DNA from: Pogonophryne albipinna
Lineage: Eukaryota; Chordata; Actinopteri; Perciformes; Artedidraconidae
Assembly (NCBI GenBank): GCA_028583405.1
Contig: CM053246.1
Span: forward strand, 7,549,605-7,613,604
DNA length: 64,000 nucleotides
Direction of reading: 5' to 3'
This document shows, in pieces, positions 1 through 11,815 of this stretch. The position numbers and the translations under genes were made by a program. The first letter of the stretch is position 1, and each line of letters begins with the position of its first letter. The notes below the pieces were generated by a model. It saw only the letters and a program-made list of their open reading frames with translations, searched no databases and was not told the DNA's origin.

Positions 1-244
1 CAACATTTATTAAATCAAATGACTATCAATATCTAATACTGCACTACAACTTTTACTCTTGTATTGTATACAAGTTGTTTTCTGATTTAGCTTAATTTGA
101 ATGTAATTAATTGTATAATGTGTCTCTGTTGCACAATGGCTTAATGCTTTTAATGTTTTTTTAGTAAAGCACTTTAATTGCCTTGTGATGAAATGTGCTT
201 TATAAATAAACTTGCTTCCCCTAACTCCATGCATGTCTGCTTGC

Positions 245-612
245 AAAGTCAAAGTCAACTTTATTGTCAATCTTTCAGTTTGTGTGTACAGACAGAGAGA
301 TCGAAATACCGTTTCCCACTATCCCGAAAACAATAACAAATATATATAAAAATATGTATATACCTATCTATGCATTACATAAATGCACACAATGCACAAC
401 ATCTGTTTTATTTTTCTTATAACTGCCGATTTTTATTCCATTCCATGTAAATACTGCTATATTTTACTATATTTGTAGCCTAATTATTTTTTATATTTTT
501 CTAGTTCTCTACCTGTGTTTTTAATTTTACTTTTATGTATGCACCACGACACCAAGTCAAATTCCTCGTACGTGTAAACCTACCTGGTAATAAACCTGTT
601 TCTGATTCTGAT
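245..612. repeat. Retroelement 3'-tail-like repeat block
   Basis: The left edge reads as the reverse complement of a typical '...caataaagttgactttg' LINE/SINE tail. The right edge ends in 'aataaacctgtttctgattctgat', the kind of 3' tail common on fish non-LTR elements. Between them the sequence is AT-rich and has no coding potential. The family is not identified. Confidence 0.4.
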
Positions 613-668
613 ATACACACAATCAAAAGACACATTTATACATATGGGGTCTCAGTGTGATGCAGTAC

Positions 669-3188
669 CTGTGGCGGGACCCAGTCTCCGTGGCCTGGGT
701 CGCCTGTCAGCAGCTTCCAGTCTCCCACTCTGATGGCAGCCTGGACCGAAGCGTCCCACACTGACGGGAAACTAAACCGGGGCGTCGGATGGGATTTAGG
801 CTGCGGTGCTCCTGCCTGAGACATGTTCTGGTACTGGGAGGACGTCCTCCTCGACTGGAAATGTAATGTGTGCTCCGTCTTGGATTTACGTTGAGGTGGT
901 CTTGAGTGTGAAAAGTTCTGCGATGTGTTTCTCCTGGATTTTCGCTTCAAGCGTGGCTGGATCTGAGGCTGAGATTTAGGGCGAGATGTTCCCGAACCCG
1001 ATGGATTGTATGTCGGCAGTCTCGGGGTCAGGGGGTAAACTTTTGTCCTGGATGTGGGTTTTGATTTTAGAACGGGCTTAAGCTTCGGTTTGGGAACAGG
1101 CTTAAGCTTTTGTTTGATAACTTCCTTTTTTGCTATTTTAGGAACGGGCTTAAGCTTTGTTTTGGGAGAGGGCTTGAGCTTTGTTTTGGGAGAGGGCTTG
1201 AGCTTTGTTTTGGGAGAGGGCTTGAGCTTTGTTTTGGGAGAGGGCTTAAGCTTTGTTTTGGGAGAGGGCTTAAGCTTTGTTTTGGGAGAGGCCTTGGATT
1301 TAAGTGTGGGTGCAGGTTTAGCAGCAGGATGGGGTTTCTTCACCCTAAAAGCTGAGTTCTGCTTCGGTTTCTGCCTCAGGATCTTCTTCTTCTTCTTCTT
1401 CAGCTTCTTTGTGCCTTTCGATTTGCTTGCTGACAAATAAAAAAAAACACAAGTTTGAGGAATGAGGAAAATTAAGTTCACTTTTGACTGGTTTTGCTGA
1501 TGCCATCCCCCAGCAGATAACATTACATTTATACCTTCTTTAAATGCATAATTCCTGTAAGCAAGGGTGTAAATTTGGTTTGAGAAGTGAAAACATTTAA
1601 TGTTGAAACATTTTCTCGATTCAATTCCATTTCCTGTCTTTCTACAAATATATTAGGGACTACGGTGTTAGTAAAATCCAAGGAAAAGGTGTAGTGTAGT
1701 GTAAGATGTATTTCTTTGAGGGGAGATGTATGGATGGATACAGCTCTCAACACTCATATGAAAGAGAGCTGTATATATTTCAATAATCAAAAAACCATTA
1801 GAATATGCTCACAACCAATAACAAATATTTGATAAACTCCTCTCTCCTTTCTTTATCTTACCTACAGTAGTCTGCATATTTTCTTTTTATTCATGCATAT
1901 TTTACTAATCACTCCCCTTTTTAAACTCCTCTTCTTTTTTTTTTTTACTGACCTATATTGGAATGATTTCTTAACTTATTTTTTACAACTATATTAAATA
2001 GATGGAAATATTTGTTTACAAAGATGACCAAACCGTTTGAGACCCACTGAGATAACTTAGACTAAAGTTTACAATCGAATCACTCAGAGAGTCCTTTACC
2101 TCTCCCTATTGCTGAAACAGCTTCTAATCTCCGTTAGCTCCGAGCTAGCACCAGATGCTAACAACAACCCTGTAACTGGTGCGCTGTCTCTCTCTCTCTC
2201 TGTCGCTCGCACACTCACACAAAATATGCTCGTGCAACACACACAGAGACGCTGTGTTCTCCTCCGTGACGATGACCGCTTGCGTAAAATAAAAAAATAA
2301 AACACATTCGAAAAGTGGGGGGGGACACAAGCGGGATTTGAAAAAGTGGGGGGGACAGTCCCCAGTGGAAATTACGCCCATGTCTGTAAGAGATTCTCCT
2401 GTTTTTCCTGCCTACTTCTCTTCTCAGCTTCTTCCTATCCATTTTTAACTTCCCTCTGTGCAAATCTGAATTTAGAATTCTTCTATGAATCCGTTTTTTT
2501 TTGCATGTGTTGGCTACGAACTAGGAGTCTTTAACAGCTGCTTTAAAGTATGAGCATGCTAACATCTACCAATTATCCGTAGACACAAATATATGATGAT
2601 ATCCATATTGGAGAAATTGCTAGATGGGAATGAAATACGAACATATAAGGTTCGACCAAAGTGGGAAAACTGAATATATTAAATATATATATATATATCA
2701 GTTATATCCATGATAAGTGATTAAACTCCATCATAACAGAGAATTAAGAAATTCACTCATAAATATACTGTATTTCTTAGTGACATTAAAACTGTAGAAC
2801 CAAATGAAGCCATTGAACTGCACGGATTATGACTCGCCAAAGTCTTTCCACTAAAAATGATGACAATTGTTACCATAAGCGTTCATGGATTCAAATTTGA
2901 CAGCCACATTTGTGCAGATTTCTCACAAATGAATTTCATTTATGAACCGTAACCTGAGTAAAGACTTTGATACTTAACGGCAAATTATCCTTTGAATGCA
3001 TCCTTATTTGACGTTTATATAATTTTGACGTTAAATGTACCCTTAGCTCTCTCCGTGCTGACGTCCCACTTCATGGTTTGCGGCGGGGGTTTGTGCAGAG
3101 GGTTGATGTTGTGAAGGATCTCCTGACGGGGCGACTCCTTCCCCTCGCTGATGGTGGGCCAGACATCGAATCCATCCAGACCCTGACT
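669..3188 (-). CDS. Arylsulfatase (I/J/B-like), two internal exons with a Lys/Pro repeat insertion
   Basis: Sulfatases of this group cleave sulfate esters in the secretory or lysosomal compartment. Exon 3041-3188 encodes the motif [13 protein letters not shown] followed by [13 protein letters not shown]. Exon 669-1429 ends with [15 protein letters not shown] and GDWVPPQ, both hallmarks of the C-terminal part of ARSI/ARSJ/ARSB. The acceptor at 3189-3190, the donor at 3039-3040 and the acceptor at 1430-1431 keep one frame: 148 nt leaves one base, which joins CA to make GCA. The second exon ends at CAG|GTACTG (667-668). Between the two conserved blocks lies about 220 residues of Lys/Pro/Ser/Arg-rich sequence with a KTKLKPSP octapeptide repeat, where ordinary family members have roughly 20 residues. 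The N-terminal half, with the catalytic Cys signature, was not found upstream on this strand, and the last exon must lie left of the window. It could be a divergent functional paralogue or a gene remnant. Family assignment is firm; the exact paralogue is not. Confidence 0.8.
1147..1290 (-). repeat. 24-bp coding minisatellite (six KTKLKPSP units)
   Basis: Six near-identical 24-bp units start at 1147, 1171, 1195, 1219, 1243 and 1267, differing mainly by a/g in 'ggcttaagc/ggcttgagc'. The 24-bp length keeps the reading frame, so each unit adds eight residues to the sulfatase insertion. Two degenerate units lie at about 1071-1120. Confidence 0.9.
1740..2390. repeat. Interspersed repeat in the sulfatase intron, related to the hAT MITE at 12085-13092
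   Basis: The stretch near 1745 ('caacactcatatgaaa') and the stretch near 2112-2170 (cagcttcta...gttagct...agatgctaacaacaac) have matching counterparts in the same order at about 12462-12715. The right part (about 2300-2390) has runs of g and 'gacagtccccagtggaaattacgcccatg', typical of a transposon end. No coding sequence was recognised. Confidence 0.5.
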
Positions 3189-4402
3189 CTGAGAGGGTGA
3201 CACATATTCAATTCAATTATGTATAAACACTTAGAAAAACAAGTACAATCATAGGACATCATTGAGATATGTGAAATGGGACACCCAGTCAAGCAAGCAA
3301 TCTGAAGCTGGAGAATAGGGACACTAAACAAAGTATTTAATATTTATTGCTCACACATCTAGAAATGGAGAGTTCATGTGTTAAAGAGGAGGAAATGTAC
3401 AAACTAAAAAACACCAAAAAGTAACCAAATACCTTTAAAACGAAACGCATTTAACCCTAACTGCTTTATGGTCCCAAAACATTTTTTTCATTGGTCTAGA
3501 AAAGGGGTTAAAATAGTTATATAATAATCACTAACAAATCAAATGCATTTCAGAGCAAAATTCACTTATATAAAGTAATATAAACAACATCTTGTTGTTA
3601 ATGAGAGGTCAAGCCGTCCATACTGCATGACAGAAAAACATAAACATTTACCACACAGGCATAAATAATAATACATTCCCTCAGTTAATAGAGTTACAAA
3701 ATGTTCTGCACAAGTCAAACGCTGGCTTAATGTAGCCAAGATAGCCTTATTTATGTGCTTTGGCAATGAATACACACGTGCATATTATGCCAAAAAACTC
3801 TTTGGGAGCTGGACACAGACGGGCCAATAAAAGTGATTTATGTCTGAGCTGAACCTCAAAGCGTCTATGAGGCACGTTGTTTATAAATAGTGCACTTATA
3901 TATGTCAAAAGCACACTTATCTACATGATTGTACAAAATGATAGTTTTACAGTAGCGATGTGAAATTCAGAGGCTGTAATGAAGATTAACGTGGATTTAG
4001 CTCCACATTTAGCTTGAATGTGAAATCAGTGGTAGAGTAGAGAACACCGAAACTAAATACAGAATCAGCAGCTTTAGTGGCCGCGGGGAGAAAAAAACAA
4101 CTGTAAATCTGCTCTGTTTTACAGCACAATAAAGTCAGTATTGTACTCAGTGGGAGTGTGTGCTTTCTGCCCGGTAACTTTACCCTTTAATATTCTGAAA
4201 AATAAGATAGGCCAGGCTAAAATAGCATCAAGGACAATAGGCGCTTTCACACCGGAGTGCTTGTCCCCGTACTTTTCCTGTTTAGTTCCGATAGTTCCTG
4301 GAATTTTGCGTTCACACCAAAAAGAAAACTTAGTTCAGAGAACTTTTACCCCCCTTTTTAGTGCCTGCTAGAGAGGCAAAGTCCCGCTCATCTACCTCCG
4401 AC
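3189..4402. other. Non-coding stretch without a recognisable gene
   Basis: AT-rich sequence upstream of the visible sulfatase exons. I looked for further sulfatase exons on the minus strand, especially the Cys-x-Pro-Ser-Arg signature region, and saw none. About 4241-4350 contains 'ggcgctttcacaccgg', a start seen in common fish miniature transposons. Confidence 0.5.
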
Positions 4403-5458
4403 CCATGGGACCTTATTTCGGAAAAATTATGTATTGAAGTCAATGGGGAGAGAAAACGTATCTTTCGATCCCGTTTGAATTGTGCCATGAATTACACATC
4501 TGATGTTTGTCAATCTTAAAAAATTATTTCCATGTCAAAAAAGTCACAGTTTGTCGTAAAACTGTTGAAATATAAGACTATGAACAATACGCAACTAGAA
4601 AGACTACAAATCCCAGAGTCGCGTAAGTGATGTCATAATTGTTTTCCTCCACTAAATATAAGAGACAGCTAAGGTAACTTTAACAAGATGCCTGTGTGCT
4701 TAGTACCAGGTTGTTATCATACCAGCAATGAGTCTTGCTCGTTCTTTCGCTTCCCGTCTGATGAAAGGACCAGGAGTGGCTGGATCAAGTTAGCTACCTA
4801 GCTAGTAGCAAGCACGTTAGTTAGCATTACAGCCTTTAGCCTTGTCATTTTTATTAGCCTTACTATGAAGTAACATTAAGTAACCCAAAATGTGAAACAG
4901 TAAGAGTAGTAGTCATATTTCGACAACCCTTTGAAGAGTACTGTCACACCGGTGTGATCATTCTATAATACACCTTTAAGCCCGGATGCCCCCGGTGGAG
5001 AAATGCTAACGCTAACGCTACATTAGCATCTGCAATCTTTTCTACTTCACGCTATCTGCACAAATGGTTAACATTGAAAATTAAAAAGATCAGGAAGTTC
5101 AGGGAGAATCGAAGGAAGGCAGGCAGGCAGCTTTGCATGACATTCTTCTGGACGTGTTTCATTGTGGTGATAGTGAGGGTAGTCAATCGTTTTATTGGCA
5201 AGACAGTAGTGACGGCCATCTTGGTGACGTGTGTTGTTGTGCGAGACCAGAGATGTAGTTCATTCAGCGTTTCACACAAAAAAATGTGTTACTTCACAGT
5301 TTTACGACACATTTAGATTTTTTTGACTTGCAAAATGATCTTTTAAATTGACAAACATCATATGTGTAATTTGTGGCACAATTCAAACGGGATCGAAAGA
5401 TAATCTTTCTCTCTCCATTGACTTCAATACATAATTTTTCTGAAATAAGGTCCCATGG
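4403..5458. mobile_element. THAP-containing DNA transposon relic with long terminal inverted repeats
   Basis: Both ends read inward from ccatgggaccttatttc, and the inverted arms extend roughly 170 bp. Shared arm segments include 'attatgtattgaagtcaatgg', 'gatcccgtttgaattgtg' and 'acatctgatgtttgtcaat' versus their complements at about 5335-5450. The only protein fragment inside is a THAP finger. THAP domains occur in P-element and Kolobok-type transposases, so a relic of such an element is likely. I could not settle a target duplication. Confidence 0.7.
4688..4801 (+). pseudogene. THAP zinc-finger fragment (37 aa)
   Basis: The ORF starts MPVCLVPGC and continues with SFFRFPSDERTRSGW, which fits the THAP pattern: an early Cys-x4-Cys pair, then the FxRFP motif and an invariant Trp. 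A stop follows at once, so the downstream Cys/His ligands and the AVPTIF box are absent. It may be a first exon whose partner has been lost. It probably bound the ends of its parent transposon and is now non-functional. Confidence 0.65.
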
Positions 5459-6117
5459 AGCTCCCCCGGAAGGGGAGGGACTTCGCCACTCTATTGGGAT
5501 TTTTCCACATGAGGAAAGCTTTCTGGTTTAAAGAGGACATATTCTGCTCATTTTCAGGTCCGTATTTGTATTTACTGTCTCTACCGGGACATGTCTCCAT
5601 GCTTTAATGTTCAAAAAGCTCTTTATTTTTCTCATACTGCCTGTGCTGCAGCACCTCTTTTCACCCTCTGTCTGAAATAGTGTTAATTTCGTTGACTAAA
5701 ACTATGACGAAATATGTTCGTCAACGACCTTTTTTTCCATGACGAAAACGAGACGATGACGAGACGGCACCGACGGCAGTAAACAATAACTGTAACGAAA
5801 TCATCATGCAATATCGTTGACGAAAAGTGACGAGGCCAAAATGTAGTTTACTAAATAAAAACTATGCCAAAATCTCTCTTTACTTTCGTTGACGAAAAAT
5901 GAGGAGACGAAATATTATCAAAGATAACGTTACGTCTCTGATAGTCAGATTTTCTCCCAGCAGTTCCATTTCCGGTGCTGCGGCTGGGCAGCAGCTGTGT
6001 GTCTGTGCTGCGCGCGGCGGTAGATTTGAATTACACCGGGCAGCGGCACAATATGAACTGTCAGGAAGACTCGGGTCTAACTCATGGTCTAACTAACCTT
6101 ATTTAACAGAAAATAAA

Positions 6118-6430
6118 ATGGCAACAACAGGGCTTGGGAGCAGTGGTCGCACTCGCGTTAACCGAATACCCCCCCGTCAGTGCAAGTGATTGATAAATTG
6201 TGCACTCGACGGATAATAATGGATTATGACGGAAATGTTACGATCCTGTCCGTCAAAATGACTGACAACGAAAAAGTCTAAAGCCACCACTGCTTGGGAG
6301 AAAGAAACAATGTGATATTTGGGCCCATTTTCGCTACAATGAGGCGGAGAAAAAAAGCGAATGCATTGTTTTATCAGAAGGGAAGCAATGTGGCCATAAC
6401 ACAGCTGGTAAAAACACCACAAACCTGACC
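6118..6430 (+). pseudogene. BED zinc-finger start of a hAT transposase, interrupted by a MITE
   Basis: A reading frame begins MATTGLG at 6118-6140 and resumes after the insert at about 6301 with CDIWAHFRYNEAEKK. A later CGHNTAGKNTTNLTRY segment matches the BED pattern (aromatic WxxF followed by Cys/His ligands). The 152-bp MITE at 6141-6292 plus one copy of its duplication splits the frame. Nothing of the catalytic domain follows. Confidence 0.65.
6141..6292. mobile_element. 152-bp hAT MITE nested in a BED-finger exon
   Basis: The ends are CAGTGGTCGC and its near-complement GCCACCACTG. The exact 8-bp direct repeat cttgggag flanks it at 6133-6140 and 6293-6300. Removing the element and one repeat copy restores the frame of the surrounding BED finger, which confirms the insertion. 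Confidence 0.92.
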
Positions 6431-7744
6431 AGATACTCTCTGCAAAGCTGCATTCTTAATCATTCAACCTGTGTTTTTCATCAAATAAGGACAAGATATA
6501 ATCTTATTTATTTATATATATACTAAAATGACAAATTATTGGTTTTGGCTAGTTTGACTGAAATGTTCTATATAATCTGATGACTAAAAAAGACTCAACA
6601 GTTTTAGTCGACTAAAATAAGACTAAAATGCTCAGACTTTTAGTCGACTAAATCTTGACTAAAATGTTTACTGTTTTAGTCGACTAAAATAAGACTAAAT
6701 AAAAACAGGATGAAGGTGACTAAATATGACTAAAACTAAAAAGAAAATTTAACACAGGACTAAGACTAAAACTAAATTAAAAAATAGCTGACGAAATTAA
6801 GACTAGTCTGAAACCAGAGCCCAGTCTGCTCTGATTGGTTAGCTGGCCGGCTCTGTTGTGATTGGTCACAGCATACACATATGTCTGAAATATCTTACCT
6901 CTCAGCAAATCATGACTAATGTACTGGAGCGCAGTGTTACAGTGATGTCATTATGTTATTGAAATAAACAAAGCGTCCAATGGAGGCGTTTGAGAGAGCT
7001 AGTGTGTGGGAGAGAAACTCCCTTTGGCGTGGACTTTTGGATTTTATCCTTTGTAGATCAATTACATGCACAATTACTGCTATTATTGCTTGCCTATTTT
7101 TGACGGATCCACGGTTTTGGTTTTTGTACCAGTAAACTTTATAGTTTTTTCACTGGCAACAGTATATGTCAATATAAAAAGAAAGTCTCAACTGAGACAA
7201 CTGTGTCCTTCACTGCTTATATTCAAGAGCGGGTGTTACAAAAGGGAGAAATACCGGTTCAAAGCAGTATTCAATGCTTTGTTCAGATTAGCTGAGGCCC
7301 ACGTCAGAAATGATCATGCTTGTCATATGTCTATATCCATAGAGGCTGAATCATCATGTTAATCACATAGCTATCATATGCCTAAAACAGTCCTGATGCT
7401 CTTCTAGGTAATCATACATCCTGTCATGTACACTGTTACAGTTGGGTCTTTGTTATGTTGTGCTACTCGGATATTGAACAATTACATTCAGTATTATACC
7501 AACAAAAAGTTGAAAAACAAAACATGATGCTTTTTTTAAACAGTCTTGACACTGTGAATTCCAACTTATAATAAAACTACTAATTTAAAGTAATGGGTGA
7601 AAATAATTTAGTCACTTGCTTATAAATATGTATTTGATCTTCTATTTGAGATAATAAAACTAAAATTGTCTTTATAAACAAAAATAATATCAACATATTT
7701 AATGGGTGTCGTTTTTAGTGATGATCAAACACTTTTTATAATAA

Positions 7745-7990
7745 TAATAATAGATTACATTTTTTAATTAGAGCACTTTTACAGGTGCTCAAAGCACTTT
7801 ACAATTACATATTACACATATTAGACATGTAAATGTCAATACTGTGGACATTACCCACAGGAGCAAATGCGGGTAGAGTGTCTTGCCCAAGGACACAACG
7901 GCCTGACGCAGTTAGCGGCCGAGGCGGGTTTCGAACTGGAGTTCACCAACACCCCTTGATCTTATGATCAACGCTCTAACCACTGTGCCA
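7745..7990 (-). mobile_element. tRNA-derived SINE
   Basis: Read on the minus strand, the right edge starts TGGCACAGTGGTTAGAGCG, an A-box. A B-box, GTTCGAAACCCGCC, lies about 45 bases downstream. The body continues to an AT-rich 3' part near 7745. This is the promoter layout of a tRNA-derived SINE rather than a functional tRNA, because the acceptor stem is not completed. Confidence 0.75.
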
Positions 7991-7995
7991 AAACT

Positions 7996-9494
7996 TGAAT
8001 ATGTTTTATTTGAGGCAGAAATCCATCACTCAAAAGCATATGCAGGCTTTAGTGGGAGCCTCTTGGTGTTTTGTTGATAGACCCACCTCAAGATGGCTCA
8101 GTAGTGACACCTGAGGTTCATCTCAATTGATTATTTAGCCTCCTCCTTTCCCTCACTCGCGTCCCTTCCTTGCGTCTTAGCTCCGCTCCCGTAAGACGCG
8201 AGCGAGAGACACGAGGAAGAGATGCGAGGACAGAGGAGTCCTCAGGTATTAATTGGGATGTCCTCGTTCACTCAAACGTCACTCTTAAACGACGTCTGTT
8301 AATGATGACATGTGCACAGCTGTATCCCCTCTCATCGGGCTTAACTGAATAACCCCTTAGAACCGGCCCATTTGTTTTCAAATATTTATTTAAATTAATT
8401 AATCTTTCTCTTGTTAGTCAAGGAATTCAATGTATGATGGTTGGTCCTGCTTTTGTGTTCCATTTTGGTGTAAATGTACATTTAAATACAATTATAATTA
8501 TAATAATGTGAAAGCCTTTACTCTGAAAATGTGTGTCCTGTAGATCCCCACATTCACCACAAACCCACATTCAGGACTGTGAACTTTAAATAATTTAACT
8601 ACTGAATATTTGAACACAAAACAATAAAATAATTGTTATTTATCAAGATCTAGCCATTTATGAATTAGCTTTCTTAATAGCTATGTTTTAGTGATGTTCA
8701 AGATCATTAAACATACCTTTTACAATATCTGCATCATCCAATGTCTTGACAGATGCCAGGCACACCAGCTGGTGCACTAATTGAATAATGAGGCCTGCAT
8801 TGCTCCATGGTATAAAAGCTCCAGGTATGGATATTCTAGTTCATCAAAGACACGACTAAGACGAGCAGAGTGAAAGATCTTCAATTGAAAGTATGAAAAC
8901 TTTTGCGTGCGCCCTGGCATCACATCAGACATCTGATGCACCAAGAACAACTGCGTACACAGCGCTGGAGAGCGTGAATGAGACAAATTGTTCTGCTCCT
9001 ACATGAGGTAATTTTAACTACTTTGAAAAACCTGTTGTCTGTTGTGGTGATGGCTCAGAGAACATCTAAAGTAGTGCACATTTAACAAAAGGTGGATAAT
9101 TTTACACTTACATTTAAAAGAAAACATTATAAATGTATCTCTATCAAACTAATTATATTAGGTTTAGACTTTTATAATTCAGTCTTTTTTCATAGGACAA
9201 ACAAAGGATTACAATTAAGAATTGTAGTGTAATAAAATAAAATAAGTAAACTTGAGAATGCAGAAAATGACATTTCAACCAATTACATTATTTTTAAGGT
9301 GAAAAGTCCCTATTCATCTCATTAGTTCTTTCTTTGTTCTGCCTGAAATGTTTGGAGGGAAAGAGTGTACCAGGCCTGTATTATAATCCTTGGGGAGAGG
9401 CCTATCAGAAATGTAAATCTGGACAGTGCATGTGATAAAAATTACACAGAAAAAGCTAAAGTAACAGGACTAGTTGAATGTAGGTGTTGATAGG
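7996..9494. other. Non-coding stretch; short inverted-repeat patch only
   Basis: No gene was recognised. At about 8110-8265 there is an imperfect palindrome: 'acctgaggttcatctcaatt' on the left and 'cctcaggtattaattggga' on the right, with a GC-rich middle. This could be a small MITE. The rest is AT-rich and unremarkable. Confidence 0.45.
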
Positions 9495-9824
9495 CCTTTT
9501 CAGGGTTCTTACACCTTTTCCAAAGTCAAATTCAAGCACTTTTCAAGCATTTTCAAGCTTTTCAAGCATCTTACCGCTGTTGTAAATACATATTTATATA
9601 CACATACTTTTACTCAAATGATTATTTCCCTACCTCACATTAAATCAGATGTTCTTTATGCTATAAACAACCAAATGTGTGTTTCATAATAGCATTCTAC
9701 ATGAGGATGATATTAATATTTCAAAATGAGTGACCCATCTGTACGTCGACTAGGCCTCCCATATAACCTGGCTGACCCAATATAAAACAATCAGCCAAAT
9801 AACTTTTCAATACATTATTGATTA

Positions 9825-10291
9825 CTATTTTTGAGGTACTTTAAGGTTGGCAGTAAACATAAGTCAGAGGTAAATGGTGTACTTTTCCTCCACTACATGT
9901 ATTTAATCCCTTTAGTTACTTTACGGATGTGGATAATTGATGTGAAATATAATCAAGTGTTGAATCAGACTTTAGTTCCACCTGGAGTAAATCCACAAGC
10001 TACCCTGCAGTCTACAAAGTCATTCAAACTAGCTGCACCTTTACCAGCTTTGAGAACACTTTAATGATCAATCATTATAAAACATATCATATATATTATT
10101 CAGAAATGGACCAATCTGCACAATGACTACTTTTACTGTCGCTACTTTCACTATATTTTGATGATAATACTTTTCTACTTTTACTTGAGGAAAATTTTGA
10201 ATGCAGGACTTTTACTGTAACAGAGTATTCCTACACTCTGGTACTTCTACTTTTACTCAAGTACAATTTCTGAGTACTTATTCCACCTCTG
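9825..10291. repeat. Interspersed DNA-transposon fragment ('acttttactcaagta' family)
   Basis: The right part repeats motifs such as cttttactcaagtac and ends ttattccacctctg. I recognise this as the terminus of a very common fish non-autonomous element. The opposite end is not crisp. Confidence 0.5.
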
Positions 10292-10967
10292 GTGGGCGTA
10301 TTAGCCTGAATTGTAGCCACACAATCACGCAGAGCTGCATAAAAAGAGACTCAAAATGGTAAGTGGAAAATAATATTTACAAATGTGTACAATGATTTGT
10401 AGGTAATTTTGACTACTCAAGACACCTGACTTATACATCTTCAAAGGAAGACATTCTACATTTACATGGGATTAAAGCAAAATGTAGTTTTACTTTTATA
10501 ATACTTCAAGATTTTATATAAAAGCCTGTTTCTAAAAGTATCAACCATAGCGACGCGGTCAAATCCTCAGTTTATAATTTATAACAACATACTAACAAGC
10601 TAAGGTCTAATTACGCAACCAAGTCTCACGGCATTTCGTGTTATAGTCACGAAATAAATGTAATCTATTGATTCGTGTTCACCAACACGATTTTTCCCTT
10701 TTTTTCGTGTCACACAACGATTTGAAAAACAATGTATTTCTATTGGTGTGTTTCGTGCCTGCTTCTTTTTGTCCGGTCGGGTCTTGGAAGACCGGAAGCT
10801 GTGGGGTTCATAAAAACATGTTCTTACTCAATATCACGTGCCACGATTATTGTTTTTATTTTTAAATCGTATAATGTCGGGCTTTTTTTGCCGTCTGTGA
10901 GGAAAATAAATGGGGCTCAGAGCCTCAGAATACTGAAATCTGTATATATTTTTTTCCTTCCAATTTA

Positions 10968-11815
10968 ATAATAATAATAATAATGGGTTTCATTTATAAA
11001 GCACTTCATATTTGACTTCAAATCCTGAAGTGCTACAAGCAGTGAGCATGAACAGTATAAAAACATTACACAACACGGTAGAATTAATAACAAACAAACA
11101 AACAATTAAAATAAAATAAAAGGGTGGTAATAAATAAAAGGTCTAGGGAAAGGCTCTATTGAAAAGATGGGTTTTGAGGCCTCCACCGTCTGCGGTGCTC
11201 TCATGTGGTCGGGGAGAGCATTCCACAGTCTGGGAGCAGCCGAGCAGAAGGCCCGGTCTCCCATAGTACGGAGCTTAGTCCTGGGGGGTTTGAGGAAGTT
11301 GGAGTTGCTGGAGCGGGTGGTCCACAAGGCGGTATGGGGGGTGAGGAGTTCCTTGAGGTAGGTAGGGGCAGTTCCATGGATACACAGGTGGGTGAGGACG
11401 GAGACCTTGAATTCGATCCTCAGTTCCACGGGGAGCCAGTGTAGTGATTTAAGGATGGGGGTGATGTGATCGTATTTGCGCACCCTCATCAGGATCCTAG
11501 CAGCGCTGTTCTGAATGTACTGGAGCTTCTGGATGCTTTTGTTAGGGATCCCGATGAGGAGTGCATTGCAGTAGTCCAGCCTGGAGGAGACAAAGTCGTG
11601 GACTCAAAGAAGCTTTTCGGCGTCAGAGTGAGAGTGGGGCGGAGTTTGGCGATGTTCCTGCGGTGATAAAAGGAGTTCTTGCACAGCTGTTTAATGTGAG
11701 CCTCAAAGGTCAGATGGGCGTCCATTTTCACACCCAGATTGGAGACTATTGAGTAGAGGGTAATGTCCTGGCCGGAGAAGGTGATGGTGGATGACCGAAC
11801 CTGGTGTGGGGTGCT
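10968..11815 (-). mobile_element. L2-like LINE, 3' fragment of ORF2
   Basis: Minus-strand ORFs at 11731-11489 and 11489-11106 encode the C-terminal part of an L2/CR1-type ORF2. Recognisable pieces are [42 protein letters not shown] and [15 protein letters not shown]. The 3' end carries a TTA-type simple repeat (10968-10984). The reverse transcriptase core is missing, so this is a 5'-truncated dead copy, and it interrupts the left arm of the element at 10616. Confidence 0.8.

Larger units (their letters stand above)
5678..6805. mobile_element. Non-autonomous hAT element with BED relic
   Basis: Terminal repeats are TAGTGTTAATTTCG at the left and its near-complement CGAAATTAAGACTA at the right. 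They are flanked by the exact 8-bp duplication gtctgaaa at 5670-5677 and 6806-6813. The subterminal regions are full of 'gactaaaa'/'ttttagtc' direct and inverted motifs, probably transposase binding sites. The interior keeps only the start of a BED finger. Confidence 0.9.
5528..7075. mobile_element. TTAA-type miniature element (left end plus interior), split by a hAT insertion
   Basis: The element begins TTAA-AGAGGACATATTCTGCTC at 5528. It has an interior around 6830-6880 (two 'tgattggt' segments) and around 6978-7075 that I recognise as the same abundant fish miniature family. The right terminus appears truncated near 7075. A 1.1-kb hAT element interrupts it at 5678-6805. Confidence 0.5.

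Noticed and set aside
1054..1440. Plus-strand ORF rich in [11 protein letters not shown] repeats
   Set aside because: It is the antisense shadow of the minus-strand 24-bp sulfatase minisatellite and has no independent support.
4141..4371. 76-codon plus-strand ORF
   Set aside because: It overlaps a dispersed 'ctttcacaccgg' repeat and has no motif.
7922..7992. Possible tRNA gene on the minus strand
   Set aside because: The A and B boxes are present, but the acceptor and anticodon stems do not close and the body continues into SINE sequence.
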